Origin: Carideicomes alvinocaridis
GTDB taxonomy: Bacteria; Pseudomonadota; Alphaproteobacteria; Rhodobacterales; Rhodobacteraceae
Assembly: GCA_005473895.2 (NCBI GenBank)
Contig: SRJI02000007.1
Coordinates: 95,001-144,837, forward strand
Direction of reading: 5' to 3'
Length of the DNA: 49,837 nucleotides
The notes under the pieces were generated by a model. The model ran no database searches and had not been told where the DNA came from. It saw nothing but the letters and a program-made list of their open reading frames with translations. The stretch's first letter is position 1; each line of letters opens with the position of its first letter. Shown here one piece after another: positions 38,727 through 47,423 of the stretch. The position numbers and the translations under genes were made by a program.

Positions 38727-39793
38727 TCGAGGAAGCGGACCTTCGCGCCGCTGTCGGCGCCGGCGTCCTGACGGAAAAGCAGGCCGCCGGGCTGACCGCC
38801 ATGGCCCATAGCCGCCGCGGCGCGCGCGAGGACCTGTCGCGCGGCGACGAACCCTTCGAGCTGTTCCGCGGGTTCAACGAGATCTTCATCATGGTGGGGC
38901 TCGTGATCCTCGCCACCGGCTGGGTCGGCGTGGTCTCGTGGTACGTGGCCGACCGGCTGGAGATCTGGCAGACCGCGCTGCTGTGGATCAGCACCGCCTC
39001 CGCCGCCTTCATCTGGCTGATGTCGGAATACTTCATCCGCCACCGCCGGATGATCGGCCCGGCGATCCTGCTGACCCTGCTGTTCACCGCCGCCGTGGCC
39101 TTCGGCTTCGGCAACTGGCTGGCGCAGTTCTTCATGATCGCGCAGGAGGATTACGCCAGCCTGATCTGGCCCTGCCTGCTGACCGTCGCCGGGGTGCTGG
39201 TCTTCTGGCTGCGCTTCAAGGTGCCCTTCGCGCTGGCGGTCGTGGCGCTGGGGCTGTTCGCCACGGCGCTGCTGGCCGCCGCCACCCGCTCGGGCACGCC
39301 CGAAAGCTTCCGCGACATCTTCGTCTTTTCCGCCGAGGGCAGCTTTGCCTGGATCACCTTGGCGCTGGGGCTGGCGACCTTTGCCGTGGCCATGATGTTC
39401 GACGGCTCGGATCCCTATCGCGTGACGCGCCGCGCCTCGCAGGGGTTCTGGCTGCACCTCGTGGCCTCGCCGATGATCGTCAACACCGTCGCCCTGTCGC
39501 TGCTGTCGACCGCGGACGGCGCGACCTCGACCCTGTTCGCGGTGATGGCCGTCTTCGCGGTGATTGCCGTGGTGATCGACCGCCGGTCCTTCCTGCTGGC
39601 CGCGATCGCCTATGTCGTCGGGGTCATCACCACGCTCTACCCGGTGACCGAGGGACGCAACTTCGGCTGGCTGATCCTGTCGCTCGGCGTCTTCCTCGTG
39701 CTGCTCGGTGCCTTCTGGGCGCCGATCCGCGCCGCTATCCTGCGCGCCCTGCCGCTTGGCCGGCTGCGCGCCTACCTGCCACCCGCACATTGA
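38723..39793 (+). CDS. polytopic membrane protein inserted between hslV and hslU (DUF2157-like)
   Basis: The 356-aa protein has a short N-terminal cytoplasmic segment (about 1-50, [21 protein letters not shown], resembling the DUF2157 leader) followed by about 10 TM helices. The GTG start overlaps the hslV TGA, so translation is coupled. HslU starts 10 nt after its stop. It shows no catalytic motif. In most bacteria hslV and hslU are adjacent, so its placement inside the operon suggests co-regulation with, or a link to, the protease; that is inference. Confidence 0.83.
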   Translation: MIEEADLRAAVGAGVLTEKQAAGLTAMAHSRRGAREDLSRGDEPFELFRGFNEIFIMVGLVILATGWVGVVSWYVADRLEIWQTALLWISTASAAFIWLMSEYFIRHRRMIGPAILLTLLFTAAVAFGFGNWLAQFFMIAQEDYASLIWPCLLTVAGVLVFWLRFKVPFALAVVALGLFATALLAAATRSGTPESFRDIFVFSAEGSFAWITLALGLATFAVAMMFDGSDPYRVTRRASQGFWLHLVASPMIVNTVALSLLSTADGATSTLFAVMAVFAVIAVVIDRRSFLLAAIAYVVGVITTLYPVTEGRNFGWLILSLGVFLVLLGAFWAPIRAAILRALPLGRLRAYLPPAH

Positions 39794-39803
39794 GAGGCCC
39801 CGC

Positions 39804-41114
39804 ATGACCGACCTCACCCCCCGTGAAATCGTCTCGGAACTCGACCGTTTCATCATCGGCCAGAAGGACGCCAAGCGCGCCGTGGCCGTGGCCCTGCGCA
39901 GCCGCTGGCGCCGCCGCCAGCTGGATACCGGCATGCGCGAGGAGATCTATCCCAAGAACATCCTGATGATCGGCCCCACCGGTGTCGGCAAGACCGAGAT
40001 CTCGCGCCGCCTGGCGAAACTCGCCCGCGCGCCCTTCATCAAGGTGGAGGCCACCAAGTTCACCGAGGTGGGCTATGTCGGCCGCGACGTGGAGCAGATC
40101 GTGCGCGACCTCGTCGACAGCTCCATCGCCATGACTCGCGAACACATGCGCGAGGAGGTCAAGTCCCGCGCCCAGCAATCCGCCGAGGACCGGGTGATCA
40201 GCGCCATCGCCGGCGAGGATGCCCGCGAGGGCACGCGCGAGATGTTCCGCAAGAAGCTGCGCGCCGGGGAACTGGACGACACGGTGATCGAGCTCGACGT
40301 GCAGGACAGCTCTTCGCCCTTCCCGCAGATGGACATCCCCGGCCAGCCCGGCGGCGGCCAGATGGGGATGATGAACCTCGGCGACATCTTCGGGAAGGCC
40401 TTTGGCGGGCGGACCACGCGCAAGTCGATGACCGTCTCGGAAAGCTATGACGTGCTGATCGGCGAAGAGGCGGACAAGCTGCTGGACGACGAGACGGTGA
40501 ACCGCAGCGCGATCCGCTCGGTCGAGGAGAACGGCATCGTCTTCCTCGACGAGATCGACAAGGTCTGCGCCCGGACCGATGCGCGCGGCGGTGACGTCTC
40601 GCGCGAGGGGGTGCAGCGCGACCTGCTGCCGCTGATCGAGGGCACGACGGTGTCGACCAAGCACGGCCCGGTCCGGACCGACCACATCCTCTTCATCGCC
40701 TCGGGCGCCTTCCACATCGCCAAGCCCTCGGACCTGCTGCCCGAGCTTCAGGGCCGGCTGCCGATCCGGGTGGAGCTGCGCGCGCTGACGGAGGAGGATT
40801 TCGTCCGCATCCTGACCGAGACCGACAACGCCCTGACCCGGCAATACACCGCGCTCATGGGCACCGAGCAGGTGACGGTCGACTTCTCCGAGGACGGCAT
40901 CGCCGCGCTGGCCCGCATCGCCGCGGAGGTGAACCAGAGCGTGGAGAACATCGGCGCCCGGCGGCTCTATACCGTGATGGAGCGGGTGTTCGAGGAGCTG
41001 TCCTTTGTCGCGCCGGACAAGGCGGGCGAAAGCGTGACCGTGGACGCGGCCTTCGTCGAGAAGAACCTGGGTGAGTTGACGCGCTCGACCGATCTCAGCC
41101 GCTACGTGCTGTAG
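39804..41114 (+). CDS. hslU: HslU, ATPase subunit of the HslVU protease
   Basis: The 436-aa AAA+ unfoldase has the N-terminal [20 protein letters not shown], Walker A GPTGVGKT at 57-64, the [15 protein letters not shown] pore/loop region, Walker [10 protein letters not shown], sensor/arginine region [11 protein letters not shown] and [14 protein letters not shown]. The C-terminus DLSRYVL is the tail that inserts into HslV. The family-specific I-domain is about 110-240. The ATG at 39804 follows GAGAGG. A perfect hairpin lies 20 nt after the stop. Confidence 0.97.
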   Translation: MTDLTPREIVSELDRFIIGQKDAKRAVAVALRSRWRRRQLDTGMREEIYPKNILMIGPTGVGKTEISRRLAKLARAPFIKVEATKFTEVGYVGRDVEQIVRDLVDSSIAMTREHMREEVKSRAQQSAEDRVISAIAGEDAREGTREMFRKKLRAGELDDTVIELDVQDSSSPFPQMDIPGQPGGGQMGMMNLGDIFGKAFGGRTTRKSMTVSESYDVLIGEEADKLLDDETVNRSAIRSVEENGIVFLDEIDKVCARTDARGGDVSREGVQRDLLPLIEGTTVSTKHGPVRTDHILFIASGAFHIAKPSDLLPELQGRLPIRVELRALTEEDFVRILTETDNALTRQYTALMGTEQVTVDFSEDGIAALARIAAEVNQSVENIGARRLYTVMERVFEELSFVAPDKAGESVTVDAAFVEKNLGELTRSTDLSRYVL

Positions 41115-41133
41115 GGGTTTAGGACTGACCGGC

Positions 41134-41157
41134 GGCGGCGCCTGTGGAGGCGCCGCC
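41134..41157. terminator. intergenic hairpin after hslU, possible terminator
   Basis: GGCGGCGCCT (41134-41143) and AGGCGCCGCC (41148-41157) form a perfect 10-bp stem with a GTGG loop, 20 nt after the hslU stop. No T-run follows on either strand, so termination may be factor-dependent or the hairpin may act as a 3'-end stabiliser. Confidence 0.55.
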
Positions 41158-41183
41158 CGCCGTTCGCCGGGCATGGCCCCCTG

Positions 41184-41310
41184 CGCCTCCGGCGGGAGTT
41201 TTTCGGGCAAGATGAAGGGGGAGCGGCGCGGGCGTTTCCGGCGCGCGTTATGCCCGGCCATGGCGCGGCGGAGGCCGTTTCTTCGCAAGATGCAGGGGGC
41301 GGAGCGGCGT
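41184..41310. repeat. two diverged copies of a short intergenic repeat
   Basis: CTCCGGCGGGAGTTTTTCGG with CAAGATGAAGGGGG (CAAGATG at 41208) is followed 78 bp later by a degenerate copy, TTTCTTCG-CAAGATGCAGGGGG (CAAGATG at 41286). Both are followed by AGCGGCG. I recall the CTCCGGCGGGAGTTTTT type as a common intergenic element in Rhodobacteraceae. The gap 41115-41320 holds no gene. Confidence 0.5.
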
Positions 41311-41320
41311 CAGCGCGCGG

Positions 41321-42256
41321 TCAGGCCATCCACCAGCGCTCGGCCAGGCGGGCATTGTCCATGGGCCAGAGGTTGCCCACTACCTGCGGCACGGCAAGGC
41401 GCTGGTGCGTCGCGATCAGCGAGGCGCGGAAGGGCGGCGCGCCGGTTTCGGGCGGCAGGCCCTCGTGGCGCTGGCCTGGCACCGCGCGCAGGGTGAAGCC
41501 GTCGCGCGGCGTGATCTCGGCATCGGTCGCGTCGGCGTGGCGGTCGGTCAGCGCGGCGGCGCGGGCGGCGCTATCGTCGAGCGCGGTAAAGGCGATCTCG
41601 TCGAAGAAGCCGGCGCTGCGGTCGCGGTAATGCCCCTCCACCCGGCGGGCCTGCAGGCGCTCGCCCGGCGCGAAATGCTCCACCCGGTAGAGCCCGGTGC
41701 CGATGCCGTCGCGCATGGCGGTGTCGAGATTGCCCGACGGGTAGATCACCAGGTGGTAATCCGACAGCTTGTAGGGAAAGCCGGGATCGGGTGCGGTGAG
41801 CTCGATGCGCAGGTCGTGGGGGCCGAGCGTGCGGATGCGGGCGATCTGCGCCACGATGCCTGCAGCCGGGGAGCCCGCGCGATGCAGCGCCAGCGAGGCG
41901 GTGACGTCTCGGGCGGTGAAGGGCTGGCCGTCGTGAAAGGTGACGCCCCGGCGCAGGCGCAGGCGCCAGCGGTCGGCGCCGCCCTCCGCTTCCCAGCTTT
42001 CGGCCAGTTCGCCGCGCAGGGAGCCGTCGGGCGCCACCTCGGTCAGCGTGTCGAAGACGGCGCCGTGGCCCGCGGCCATCATGAAGAGACCCGATTGCCG
42101 GCGGCTGTCCCAGGACATGGCCCCGGCCGCACCCGGCAGCGCCGCGCGCAGCAGCCCGCCGGATTTCGGCAGCGCCACGGCAGGCAGGCCGGCCGTGGCC
42201 AGCACCGCGGCGGCGGCACCCTGGGTCAACAGTTTCCGGCGGTCGAGCCGTGTCAT
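41321..42256 (-). CDS. ABC-type dipeptide/oligopeptide substrate-binding protein, internally shortened
   Basis: The 311-aa protein has a twin-arginine signal (DRRKLLTQGAAAAVLATAGL) and the SBP_bac_5 N-terminal body: VFDTLTEVAPDGSLRGELAE, WRLRLRRGVTFHDGQPFTAR, GTGLYRVEHFAPGERL. The C-terminus NLWPMDNARLAERWWMA matches the end of full-length members, which are about 500-530 aa. The central ligand-domain portion (normally about 200 residues, including the R-x-A-x-x-x-A-x-D-R helix) is missing, so it is either an eroded paralogue or a compact variant. The start at 42256 gives the Tat motif. It is downstream of pip on the same strand with no ABC permease genes nearby. Confidence 0.75.
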   Translation of the reverse strand: MTRLDRRKLLTQGAAAAVLATAGLPAVALPKSGGLLRAALPGAAGAMSWDSRRQSGLFMMAAGHGAVFDTLTEVAPDGSLRGELAESWEAEGGADRWRLRLRRGVTFHDGQPFTARDVTASLALHRAGSPAAGIVAQIARIRTLGPHDLRIELTAPDPGFPYKLSDYHLVIYPSGNLDTAMRDGIGTGLYRVEHFAPGERLQARRVEGHYRDRSAGFFDEIAFTALDDSAARAAALTDRHADATDAEITPRDGFTLRAVPGQRHEGLPPETGAPPFRASLIATHQRLAVPQVVGNLWPMDNARLAERWWMA

Positions 42257-42308
42257 CGGCAGCCTCTTAATCTCGCGCCCCTCATCAAGACAGAGAGCGC
42301 GGCGCGCT

Positions 42309-43295
42309 TCAAGCCTCGGGCGATGACGAGGCCGCGATCCGGTCCATGGTCGCCACCAGCTCGGCGCTGATGCCGGGCTCGGACAGGGCATGGCCCGCGT
42401 CGCGGATCATCTTGAGCTCGGCCCGCGGCCAGTCCTGCGCCAGTTGCCAGGCGCGGCGGGGCGGGCAGATCATGTCGTAGCGGCCCTGCACGATCACGCC
42501 GGGGATATGGGCGATCCGGTCCATGTTCGACAGGATCGCGGTGTCCTCGTCGAGAAAGGCGCGGTGGGTGAAATAGTGATTCTCCAGCCGGGCGAAGGCG
42601 CGGGAATATTCGCCCCCCGCCGCGCCGCCATCGCCGTTCGACTGCACCGAGGCGAGCGCATTCTCCCAGCTCGCCCAGGCGCGGGCGTGGCGGATTTCCT
42701 CCTGCAGGTCGCCGGAGAACAGGCGCTTGTGATAGGCGCCGATCATGTCGTCGCGTTCATCCTCGGGGATGAGCGAGCGGAAGCGGTCCCAGGTCTCGGG
42801 CCAGAATTGCCCGGCGCCGCCGCCGTAGAACCACTGAAGCTCCGGCTCGGTGGCAAGGAAGACACCGCGCAGGATCAGGTGCGTTACCCGCTCGGGATGG
42901 GCCTGCGCGTAGATCAGCGCCAGCGTCGCGCCCCAGGAACCACCGAAGGCCACCCAGGCCTCGATGCCCAGCGTCTCGCGGATCAGCTCGATATCCGCCA
43001 CGAGGTGCCAGGTGGTGTTGTCCTCCACGCTGGCATGGGGTTTGGATCGGCCGCAGCCGCGCTGGTCGAACAGCACCACGCGATAGCGCTCGGGGTCGAA
43101 GTAGCGTCGCATCGCCGGGCTGCAGCCGCCGCCGGGCCCGCCGTGCAGCACGACCACCGGGATCCCCTCGGGGTTTCCGTATTGCTCCACGTAGAGACTG
43201 TGGCCCTGACCCACGTCCAGCATCCGCTGGTCATAGGGATCGCCCGGAGGGTGGAGATATTGCGCTGCGCGCTTCTGACCCAGGTATTTGTCCAT
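42309..43295 (-). CDS. pip: proline iminopeptidase (prolyl aminopeptidase)
   Basis: The 328-aa alpha/beta hydrolase has HGGPGGGCSP (about 51-60), FDQRGCGRSKPH and nucleophile S120 in GGSWGATLAL. The family-typical RGVFLATEPELQWFY, WPETWDRF and GGEYSRAFARLENHYF are present, with Asp in GRYDMICPP and His in DAGHALSEPG. It releases N-terminal proline from peptides in the cytoplasm. The start at 43295 begins MDKYLGQKRAAQYLHPP; the frame is open further upstream, but that part runs antisense through ubiG and is not real. It is divergent from ubiG with only 48 bp between starts. Confidence 0.94.
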   Translation of the reverse strand: MDKYLGQKRAAQYLHPPGDPYDQRMLDVGQGHSLYVEQYGNPEGIPVVVLHGGPGGGCSPAMRRYFDPERYRVVLFDQRGCGRSKPHASVEDNTTWHLVADIELIRETLGIEAWVAFGGSWGATLALIYAQAHPERVTHLILRGVFLATEPELQWFYGGGAGQFWPETWDRFRSLIPEDERDDMIGAYHKRLFSGDLQEEIRHARAWASWENALASVQSNGDGGAAGGEYSRAFARLENHYFTHRAFLDEDTAILSNMDRIAHIPGVIVQGRYDMICPPRRAWQLAQDWPRAELKMIRDAGHALSEPGISAELVATMDRIAASSSPEA

Positions 43296-43343
43296 GTCCG
43301 ATCTATATTGCCTTTCAGGCCCGAAAGACCATAGGTGGCGCCC

Positions 43344-44090
43344 ATGACCGCGACGATCAATACCACGGATCCAGCCGAGATCGCCAAATTCGAGGCCATG
43401 GCGGCCGAGTGGTGGGATCCGCAGGGCAAGTTCAAGCCCCTGCACATGCTCAACCCCTGCCGTCTGGATTACATCTGTTCGCAGATCGCGGCGGAGTTCG
43501 ACCGCGATCTTGCCGGCGAGCGTCCCTTTGCCGGGCTGCGCATCCTCGATATCGGCTGCGGGGGCGGGCTGCTCTGCGAGCCCATGGCGCGGCTGGGGGC
43601 TGAGGTGGTGGGCGTGGATGCCGCCGCGGGCAACATCCCGGTGGCGGCGACCCATGCGCAGCAATCGGGGCTGGAGATCGACTATCGCCACGGCACGGCC
43701 GAGGCGCTGGTGGACGAGGGCGAACGCTTCGACGTGGTGCTGAACATGGAGGTGGTGGAGCATGTGGCCGATCCGCTGGCCTATCTCACCGCCTGCCACG
43801 ACCTGCTGAAGCCCGGGGGGCTCATGGTCTGCTCCACCATCAACCGCAATCCCAAGAGTTTCGCCATGGCGATCGTGGGGGCGGAATGGGTGATGCGCTG
43901 GCTGCCCAAGGGGACCCATGACTGGGCCAAGTTCATCACCCCGGACGAGCTGTTCGACCTGATCGCCCGCGCGGGGCTGGAGCCGGTGGACCGCAAGGGC
44001 TTTGTCTTCAACCCGGTCACCTGGCAATGGCGCCTGTCGGCCCGCGACCTGTCGGTGAACTATGTCACGGCGAGCACCCGGGCCGCCTGA
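43344..44090 (+). CDS. ubiG: UbiG, bifunctional ubiquinone O-methyltransferase
   Basis: The 248-aa class I SAM methyltransferase begins with [20 protein letters not shown] and [22 protein letters not shown], which is diagnostic of UbiG. Motif I is [20 protein letters not shown]. Later motifs include [52 protein letters not shown]-type sequence and [14 protein letters not shown]. It catalyses both O-methylations in ubiquinone synthesis at the inner membrane. The ATG at 43344 has AGGTGG six nt upstream; a GTG nine nt earlier is possible. Confidence 0.96.
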   Translation: MTATINTTDPAEIAKFEAMAAEWWDPQGKFKPLHMLNPCRLDYICSQIAAEFDRDLAGERPFAGLRILDIGCGGGLLCEPMARLGAEVVGVDAAAGNIPVAATHAQQSGLEIDYRHGTAEALVDEGERFDVVLNMEVVEHVADPLAYLTACHDLLKPGGLMVCSTINRNPKSFAMAIVGAEWVMRWLPKGTHDWAKFITPDELFDLIARAGLEPVDRKGFVFNPVTWQWRLSARDLSVNYVTASTRAA

Positions 44091-44151
44091 CCTGTACGTC
44101 GGATGACGCAGGTGTTGGCAGGGGGCGTGTGTTCGATGACATGCCGAAAAG

Positions 44152-44601
44152 TCAGCGGCGGGTGTCGCCGGCATCCTCCAGCTTGACCCGCAGCTCGCGC
44201 AGGATGGGCAGGGCGGCGCGGACCTTGGGCTGGCCCAGCTCTCCCACCAGCTCGGAAATCATCGGGGTGATCGCGTCAAGCGCCACGTCGCGGGCGCGGA
44301 TGCCGGCGGGGCTGATCGCCACCATCTTGCGCCGCGCATCGTCCCAGTCCGGGCGGATGTGGACGTAGCCCGCCAGCTCCAGCTTGCCCAGCGTGTTGGT
44401 CATGGCGCCGCGGGTGACGTGGAAGCTTTTCGCCAGCTGGGCGGGCGACCTCTCGCCCCCGCGGGCAAGGTGGTTGAGCACCGAGAAATGCGAGATCTCC
44501 ATCCCCTTGGGCAGGACCTTGGACAGCCGGTTGCGCAGGAGCTGGTCGGCGGTCAGGATCTCGCTGAACAGCGCGACGGCGAGCCCCTGGTCCTCAGCCA
44601 T
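44152..44601 (-). CDS. MarR family transcriptional regulator
   Basis: The 149-aa protein has a winged-HTH with the MarR pattern: ISHFSVLNHLARGGERSPAQLAKSFHVTRGAMTNTLGKLELAGYV then RPDWDDARRKMVAISPAG (wing). Its start overlaps the end of the upstream amidase gene by 8 nt (44594-44601), so it belongs to the grx-amidase-marR unit. No operator is evident. Confidence 0.93.
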   Translation of the reverse strand: MAEDQGLAVALFSEILTADQLLRNRLSKVLPKGMEISHFSVLNHLARGGERSPAQLAKSFHVTRGAMTNTLGKLELAGYVHIRPDWDDARRKMVAISPAGIRARDVALDAITPMISELVGELGQPKVRAALPILRELRVKLEDAGDTRR

Positions 44602-45451
44602 CCGCCGCGTCCGCCAGCGTTTTCGGCAGGCCGAACTCCCGGTCATGGGTCAGCGAGGGCACGCGGCGGCGCGCCTCCTCCACCGCCTCATCCTCCAGAT
44701 CGGCCCAGACGATGCCCGGCTGGGTGCCGCCATCGGCCACCACCTCGCCCCAGGGGGCGACGACCAGGGAATGGCCGTGGGTGCTGCGTTCCTTGCCGCG
44801 GCTGGCGGAATGCTTGCCGGTCTGCGCCGGGGCCAGCACCCAGCAGCCCGTCTCGATCGCGCGGGCGCGCAGCAGCGGCTCCCAATGGGCGGCGCCGGTG
44901 ACCGGGGAAAAGGCCGCCGGCACGGTGAGGATGCGCGCCCCCGCATGGGCCAGCGCGCGGTAGAGATGCGGGAAGCGGATGTCGTAGCAGACCGTCAGGC
45001 CCAGCGGGCCGAAATCGGTCTGCGCCACCACCGCCTGCGTCCCGGGCCGGAAGCCATCGGATTCGCGGTAGGTCTCTTCCGGCGTCACCTCAACGTCGAA
45101 CATGTGGATCTTGTCGTAGCGCGCCGCGATCTCCCCGTCCGGGCGCACCAGGAAGGAGCGGTTGGCAAAGCGCCCGTCATCGTCCCGCGTCAGCAGCGCG
45201 AGAGAGCCGATCAGCAGCCAGACGCCATGCGTCTTCGCGGCGTCGCGCAGCCCGGCCAGCGTCGGGTCGTCATCCTCGTAATGCAGCACCGCGCGCTGGT
45301 GGGTGCGGCTGGTGGAGACGCAGTTCGACACTTCGGGGGTCAGCACGAACTCCGCCCCGCCCTCCGCCGCCTCGGCGATCAGGCCGCGCAGGGTCTCCAG
45401 GTTCTCCTCCGGCTGGTCTGAGGAGGTGATCTGCAGCAGCGCGACCTTCAT
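44594..45451 (-). CDS. carbon-nitrogen hydrolase (nitrilase superfamily, Nit1/Nit2-like)
   Basis: The 285-aa protein has the full catalytic triad E40 (LTPEVSN), K114 (RYDKIHMFD) and C155 (TVCYDIRFP), and the family's YRESDGFRPGTQAVV and GARILTVPAAFSPVTGAAHWE. It resembles Nit1/Nit2-type amidases, which hydrolyse deaminated glutathione or 2-oxo-acid amides. Neighbouring glutaredoxin (overlap 45448-45451, ATGA) fits a glutathione-linked role. The start at 45451 (MKVALLQITSS) is the natural N-terminus. Confidence 0.92.
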   Translation of the reverse strand: MKVALLQITSSDQPEENLETLRGLIAEAAEGGAEFVLTPEVSNCVSTSRTHQRAVLHYEDDDPTLAGLRDAAKTHGVWLLIGSLALLTRDDDGRFANRSFLVRPDGEIAARYDKIHMFDVEVTPEETYRESDGFRPGTQAVVAQTDFGPLGLTVCYDIRFPHLYRALAHAGARILTVPAAFSPVTGAAHWEPLLRARAIETGCWVLAPAQTGKHSASRGKERSTHGHSLVVAPWGEVVADGGTQPGIVWADLEDEAVEEARRRVPSLTHDREFGLPKTLADAADG

Positions 45452-45708
45452 GCCGCGTTCAGCAGCGGGTCGAGCTTGCCGCCACGGTCCAGCGCCATCA
45501 GCTCGTCGCAGCCGCCCACATGGGTGTCGCCCACGAAGATCTGCGGCACGGTGCGACCGCCATTGGCGCGCTGGATCATCTCGGCCTTGCGGTCGGGGTC
45601 GCCCGAGACGTCGATCTCGGTGAACTCGACGCCCTTCTTGGTCAGCAGCCGCTTGGCCATCAGGCAGAAGCCGCAATAGGGCGTGGTGTACATTTCGACG
45701 GGTTGCAT
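45448..45708 (-). CDS. grxC: glutaredoxin 3 (GrxC family)
   Basis: The 86-aa protein has a dithiol active site C12-G-F-C15 (YTTPYCGFCLMAKRLL), the TVPQIFVGDTHVGGCDEL cis-Pro and glutathione-binding region, and a typical single-domain length. It reduces disulfides or protein-glutathione mixed disulfides in the cytosol. CGFC departs from the CPYC common in GrxC. The start at 45708 follows GAGGA; the frame is open further upstream but is not needed. Confidence 0.95.
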   Translation of the reverse strand: MQPVEMYTTPYCGFCLMAKRLLTKKGVEFTEIDVSGDPDRKAEMIQRANGGRTVPQIFVGDTHVGGCDELMALDRGGKLDPLLNAA

Positions 45709-45745
45709 CGACGGGTCCTCCTGGATCGGATGAATTGTCAGGGAT

Positions 45746-46477
45746 CTAGGTGTCCTTTGCAACGCGCGCCAGTGTGACGACCCGAATCTCTCCGTAGCCC
45801 GCCCCCGCGAGCGTGTCGGCCAGCGCCGCCAGAGTGGCGCCCGAGGTCATCACGTCGTCCACCAGCAGGACCGGCCGCCCCTCAAGCTGCCCGGCGAGCC
45901 GCGGATCGGCGGCGAAGACCCCCGACAGCGTCTCGTGCCGCGCGTCCCGGCCCAGTCCCTCCAGCACCGGGGTACGGCGCGCACGGCGAGCCAGCTCCGG
46001 CCGGTAGTCGAGGTTCAGGTGCCGGGCCAGCGCGCGGGCCAGCAGCGCCGATTGGTTGAACCGGCGCGACAGGCGCCGCGACCAGTGCAGCGGCACCGGC
46101 AGGACCAGCATCCCGGGCAGCACCAGCGGACGGGCGGCGCGGGCCATCCAGAGCGCCGCCGCGGGCACGATATCCTGCCGGTCGCCATGTTTCAGCGCCA
46201 GCACCAGCCGCCGCCCGGTCTCGCGGTAGACCAGCGCCGCGCGGCCCATGGTCCAGGGCCGGGCGCTGGCGAGGCAGTCGTCGCAATGCTCGGCCGCGCC
46301 GCCCGCCTCGCCCGGCAGGGGGGTGCCGCAGGTCTCGCAGGTCAGCCCGCCGATGAAATATGTCCCGGCGAAACATGGCCCGCAGAGGCCGAAGTCGCTG
46401 TCCACCATGCCGCCGCAATTCAGGCAGCGCGGCGGGTAGACCATGTGCAGCACCGATTGTAACCGCTCCGCGATCAT
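45746..46477 (-). CDS. ComF family phosphoribosyltransferase-like protein
   Basis: The 243-aa protein has an N-terminal double zinc-ribbon with cysteine pairs C18/C21, C32/C35, C47/C50 and C65/C68. The phosphoribosyltransferase domain contains ALKHGDRQDI, LPVPLHWSRRLSRRFNQSALLARALA and the PRPP-binding motif VLLVDDVMTSGAT. ComF/GntX family proteins are linked to DNA uptake or carbon-source use in other bacteria; the role here is unproven. The start is 14 bp from the divergent methyltransferase gene, so the promoters must overlap the coding regions. Confidence 0.92.
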   Translation of the reverse strand: MIAERLQSVLHMVYPPRCLNCGGMVDSDFGLCGPCFAGTYFIGGLTCETCGTPLPGEAGGAAEHCDDCLASARPWTMGRAALVYRETGRRLVLALKHGDRQDIVPAAALWMARAARPLVLPGMLVLPVPLHWSRRLSRRFNQSALLARALARHLNLDYRPELARRARRTPVLEGLGRDARHETLSGVFAADPRLAGQLEGRPVLLVDDVMTSGATLAALADTLAGAGYGEIRVVTLARVAKDT

Positions 46478-46491
46478 CCTAAATCCCGCCC

Positions 46492-47340
46492 ATGACAGCC
46501 TCTGCCGCCAATCCCGAAACCCGCTCCCTCACCGACCGCGCGGCGCTGGCCCGCAACCGCGCCCGCGCCGTGAGCGAAGAGCTCTTCCTCCACGATGTCG
46601 CGGCGGAGGACGTGCAGGATCGCCTCGGGATGGTTAACAGAGAGTTTAAGGACGCCGCCCTGATCACCGGGCAGCCCGCGCATTGGGAGCGGCTGGCCGA
46701 TGGCTTCACCCCCCGGCCGCGTGTGGTGGAGGCGCAGGAGGTCCTGCCGCTGGAGCCGCAAAGCCTCGATCTCGTGCTGCACATGCTCGACCTGCACTGG
46801 GCCGAGGACCCGGTCGGCCAGCTGATCCAGTGCCGCCGGGCGTTGCGGCCCGACGGGCTGCTGCTCGCCGTGCTCTTCGGCGGCCAGACCCTGACCGAGC
46901 TGCGCGCCGCGCTGGGGCAGGCCGAGGTCGAGGTGACGGGCGGGCTTTCCCCCCGCATCGCGCCCATGGGCGAGGTCCGCGACCTTGGCAGCCTGCTACA
47001 GCGGGCCGGCTTCGCCCTGCCGGTCGCCGAGAGCTTTACCCAGCGGGTGACCTTCCGCGACCCGCTGCACCTGATGCGCACGCTGCGGCTGATGGGCGAG
47101 GGCAACGCGCTGGCCGAACGGCTGCGGCGGCCGACGCGGCGCGAGGTCATGCTGCGCGCCGTGCAGCACTATCTCGACACCTATGGCGAGGCGGATGGCC
47201 GCGTGCCCGCCAGCTTCGAGTTCATTACGCTCACCGCATGGGCCCCGGACGAGAGCCAGCAGAAACCGCTGCGCCCCGGCTCGGCCGCCGCGCGTCTGGC
47301 CGACGCGCTGGGCTCGGACGAGATCAAGCTGCCGGACTAG
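46492..47340 (+). CDS. methyltransferase-like protein related to NDUFAF5/BioC type, motif I degenerate
   Basis: The 282-aa protein has the family's later motifs (LDLVLHMLDLHWAEDPVGQL, LRPDGLLLAVLFGGQTLTELR, GDSLLQRAGF-like segment) and C-terminal RDPLHLMRTLRLMGEGNAL. It resembles proteobacterial NDUFAF5-like proteins. The usual SAM-binding D/E-x-G-x-G-x-G stretch is not visible: the equivalent region reads DAALITGQPAHWERLADGF. It may not bind SAM canonically. It is upstream of, and co-directional with, hemH. Confidence 0.8.
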   Translation: MTASAANPETRSLTDRAALARNRARAVSEELFLHDVAAEDVQDRLGMVNREFKDAALITGQPAHWERLADGFTPRPRVVEAQEVLPLEPQSLDLVLHMLDLHWAEDPVGQLIQCRRALRPDGLLLAVLFGGQTLTELRAALGQAEVEVTGGLSPRIAPMGEVRDLGSLLQRAGFALPVAESFTQRVTFRDPLHLMRTLRLMGEGNALAERLRRPTRREVMLRAVQHYLDTYGEADGRVPASFEFITLTAWAPDESQQKPLRPGSAAARLADALGSDEIKLPD

Positions 47341-47423
47341 GGCCGCGGGAAACAGGTCGCATTGACCCTGCCGCGCCACGCTCTATCCCAGACAGACGAC
47401 CGCGGGATGAAGGGGATGCACCG

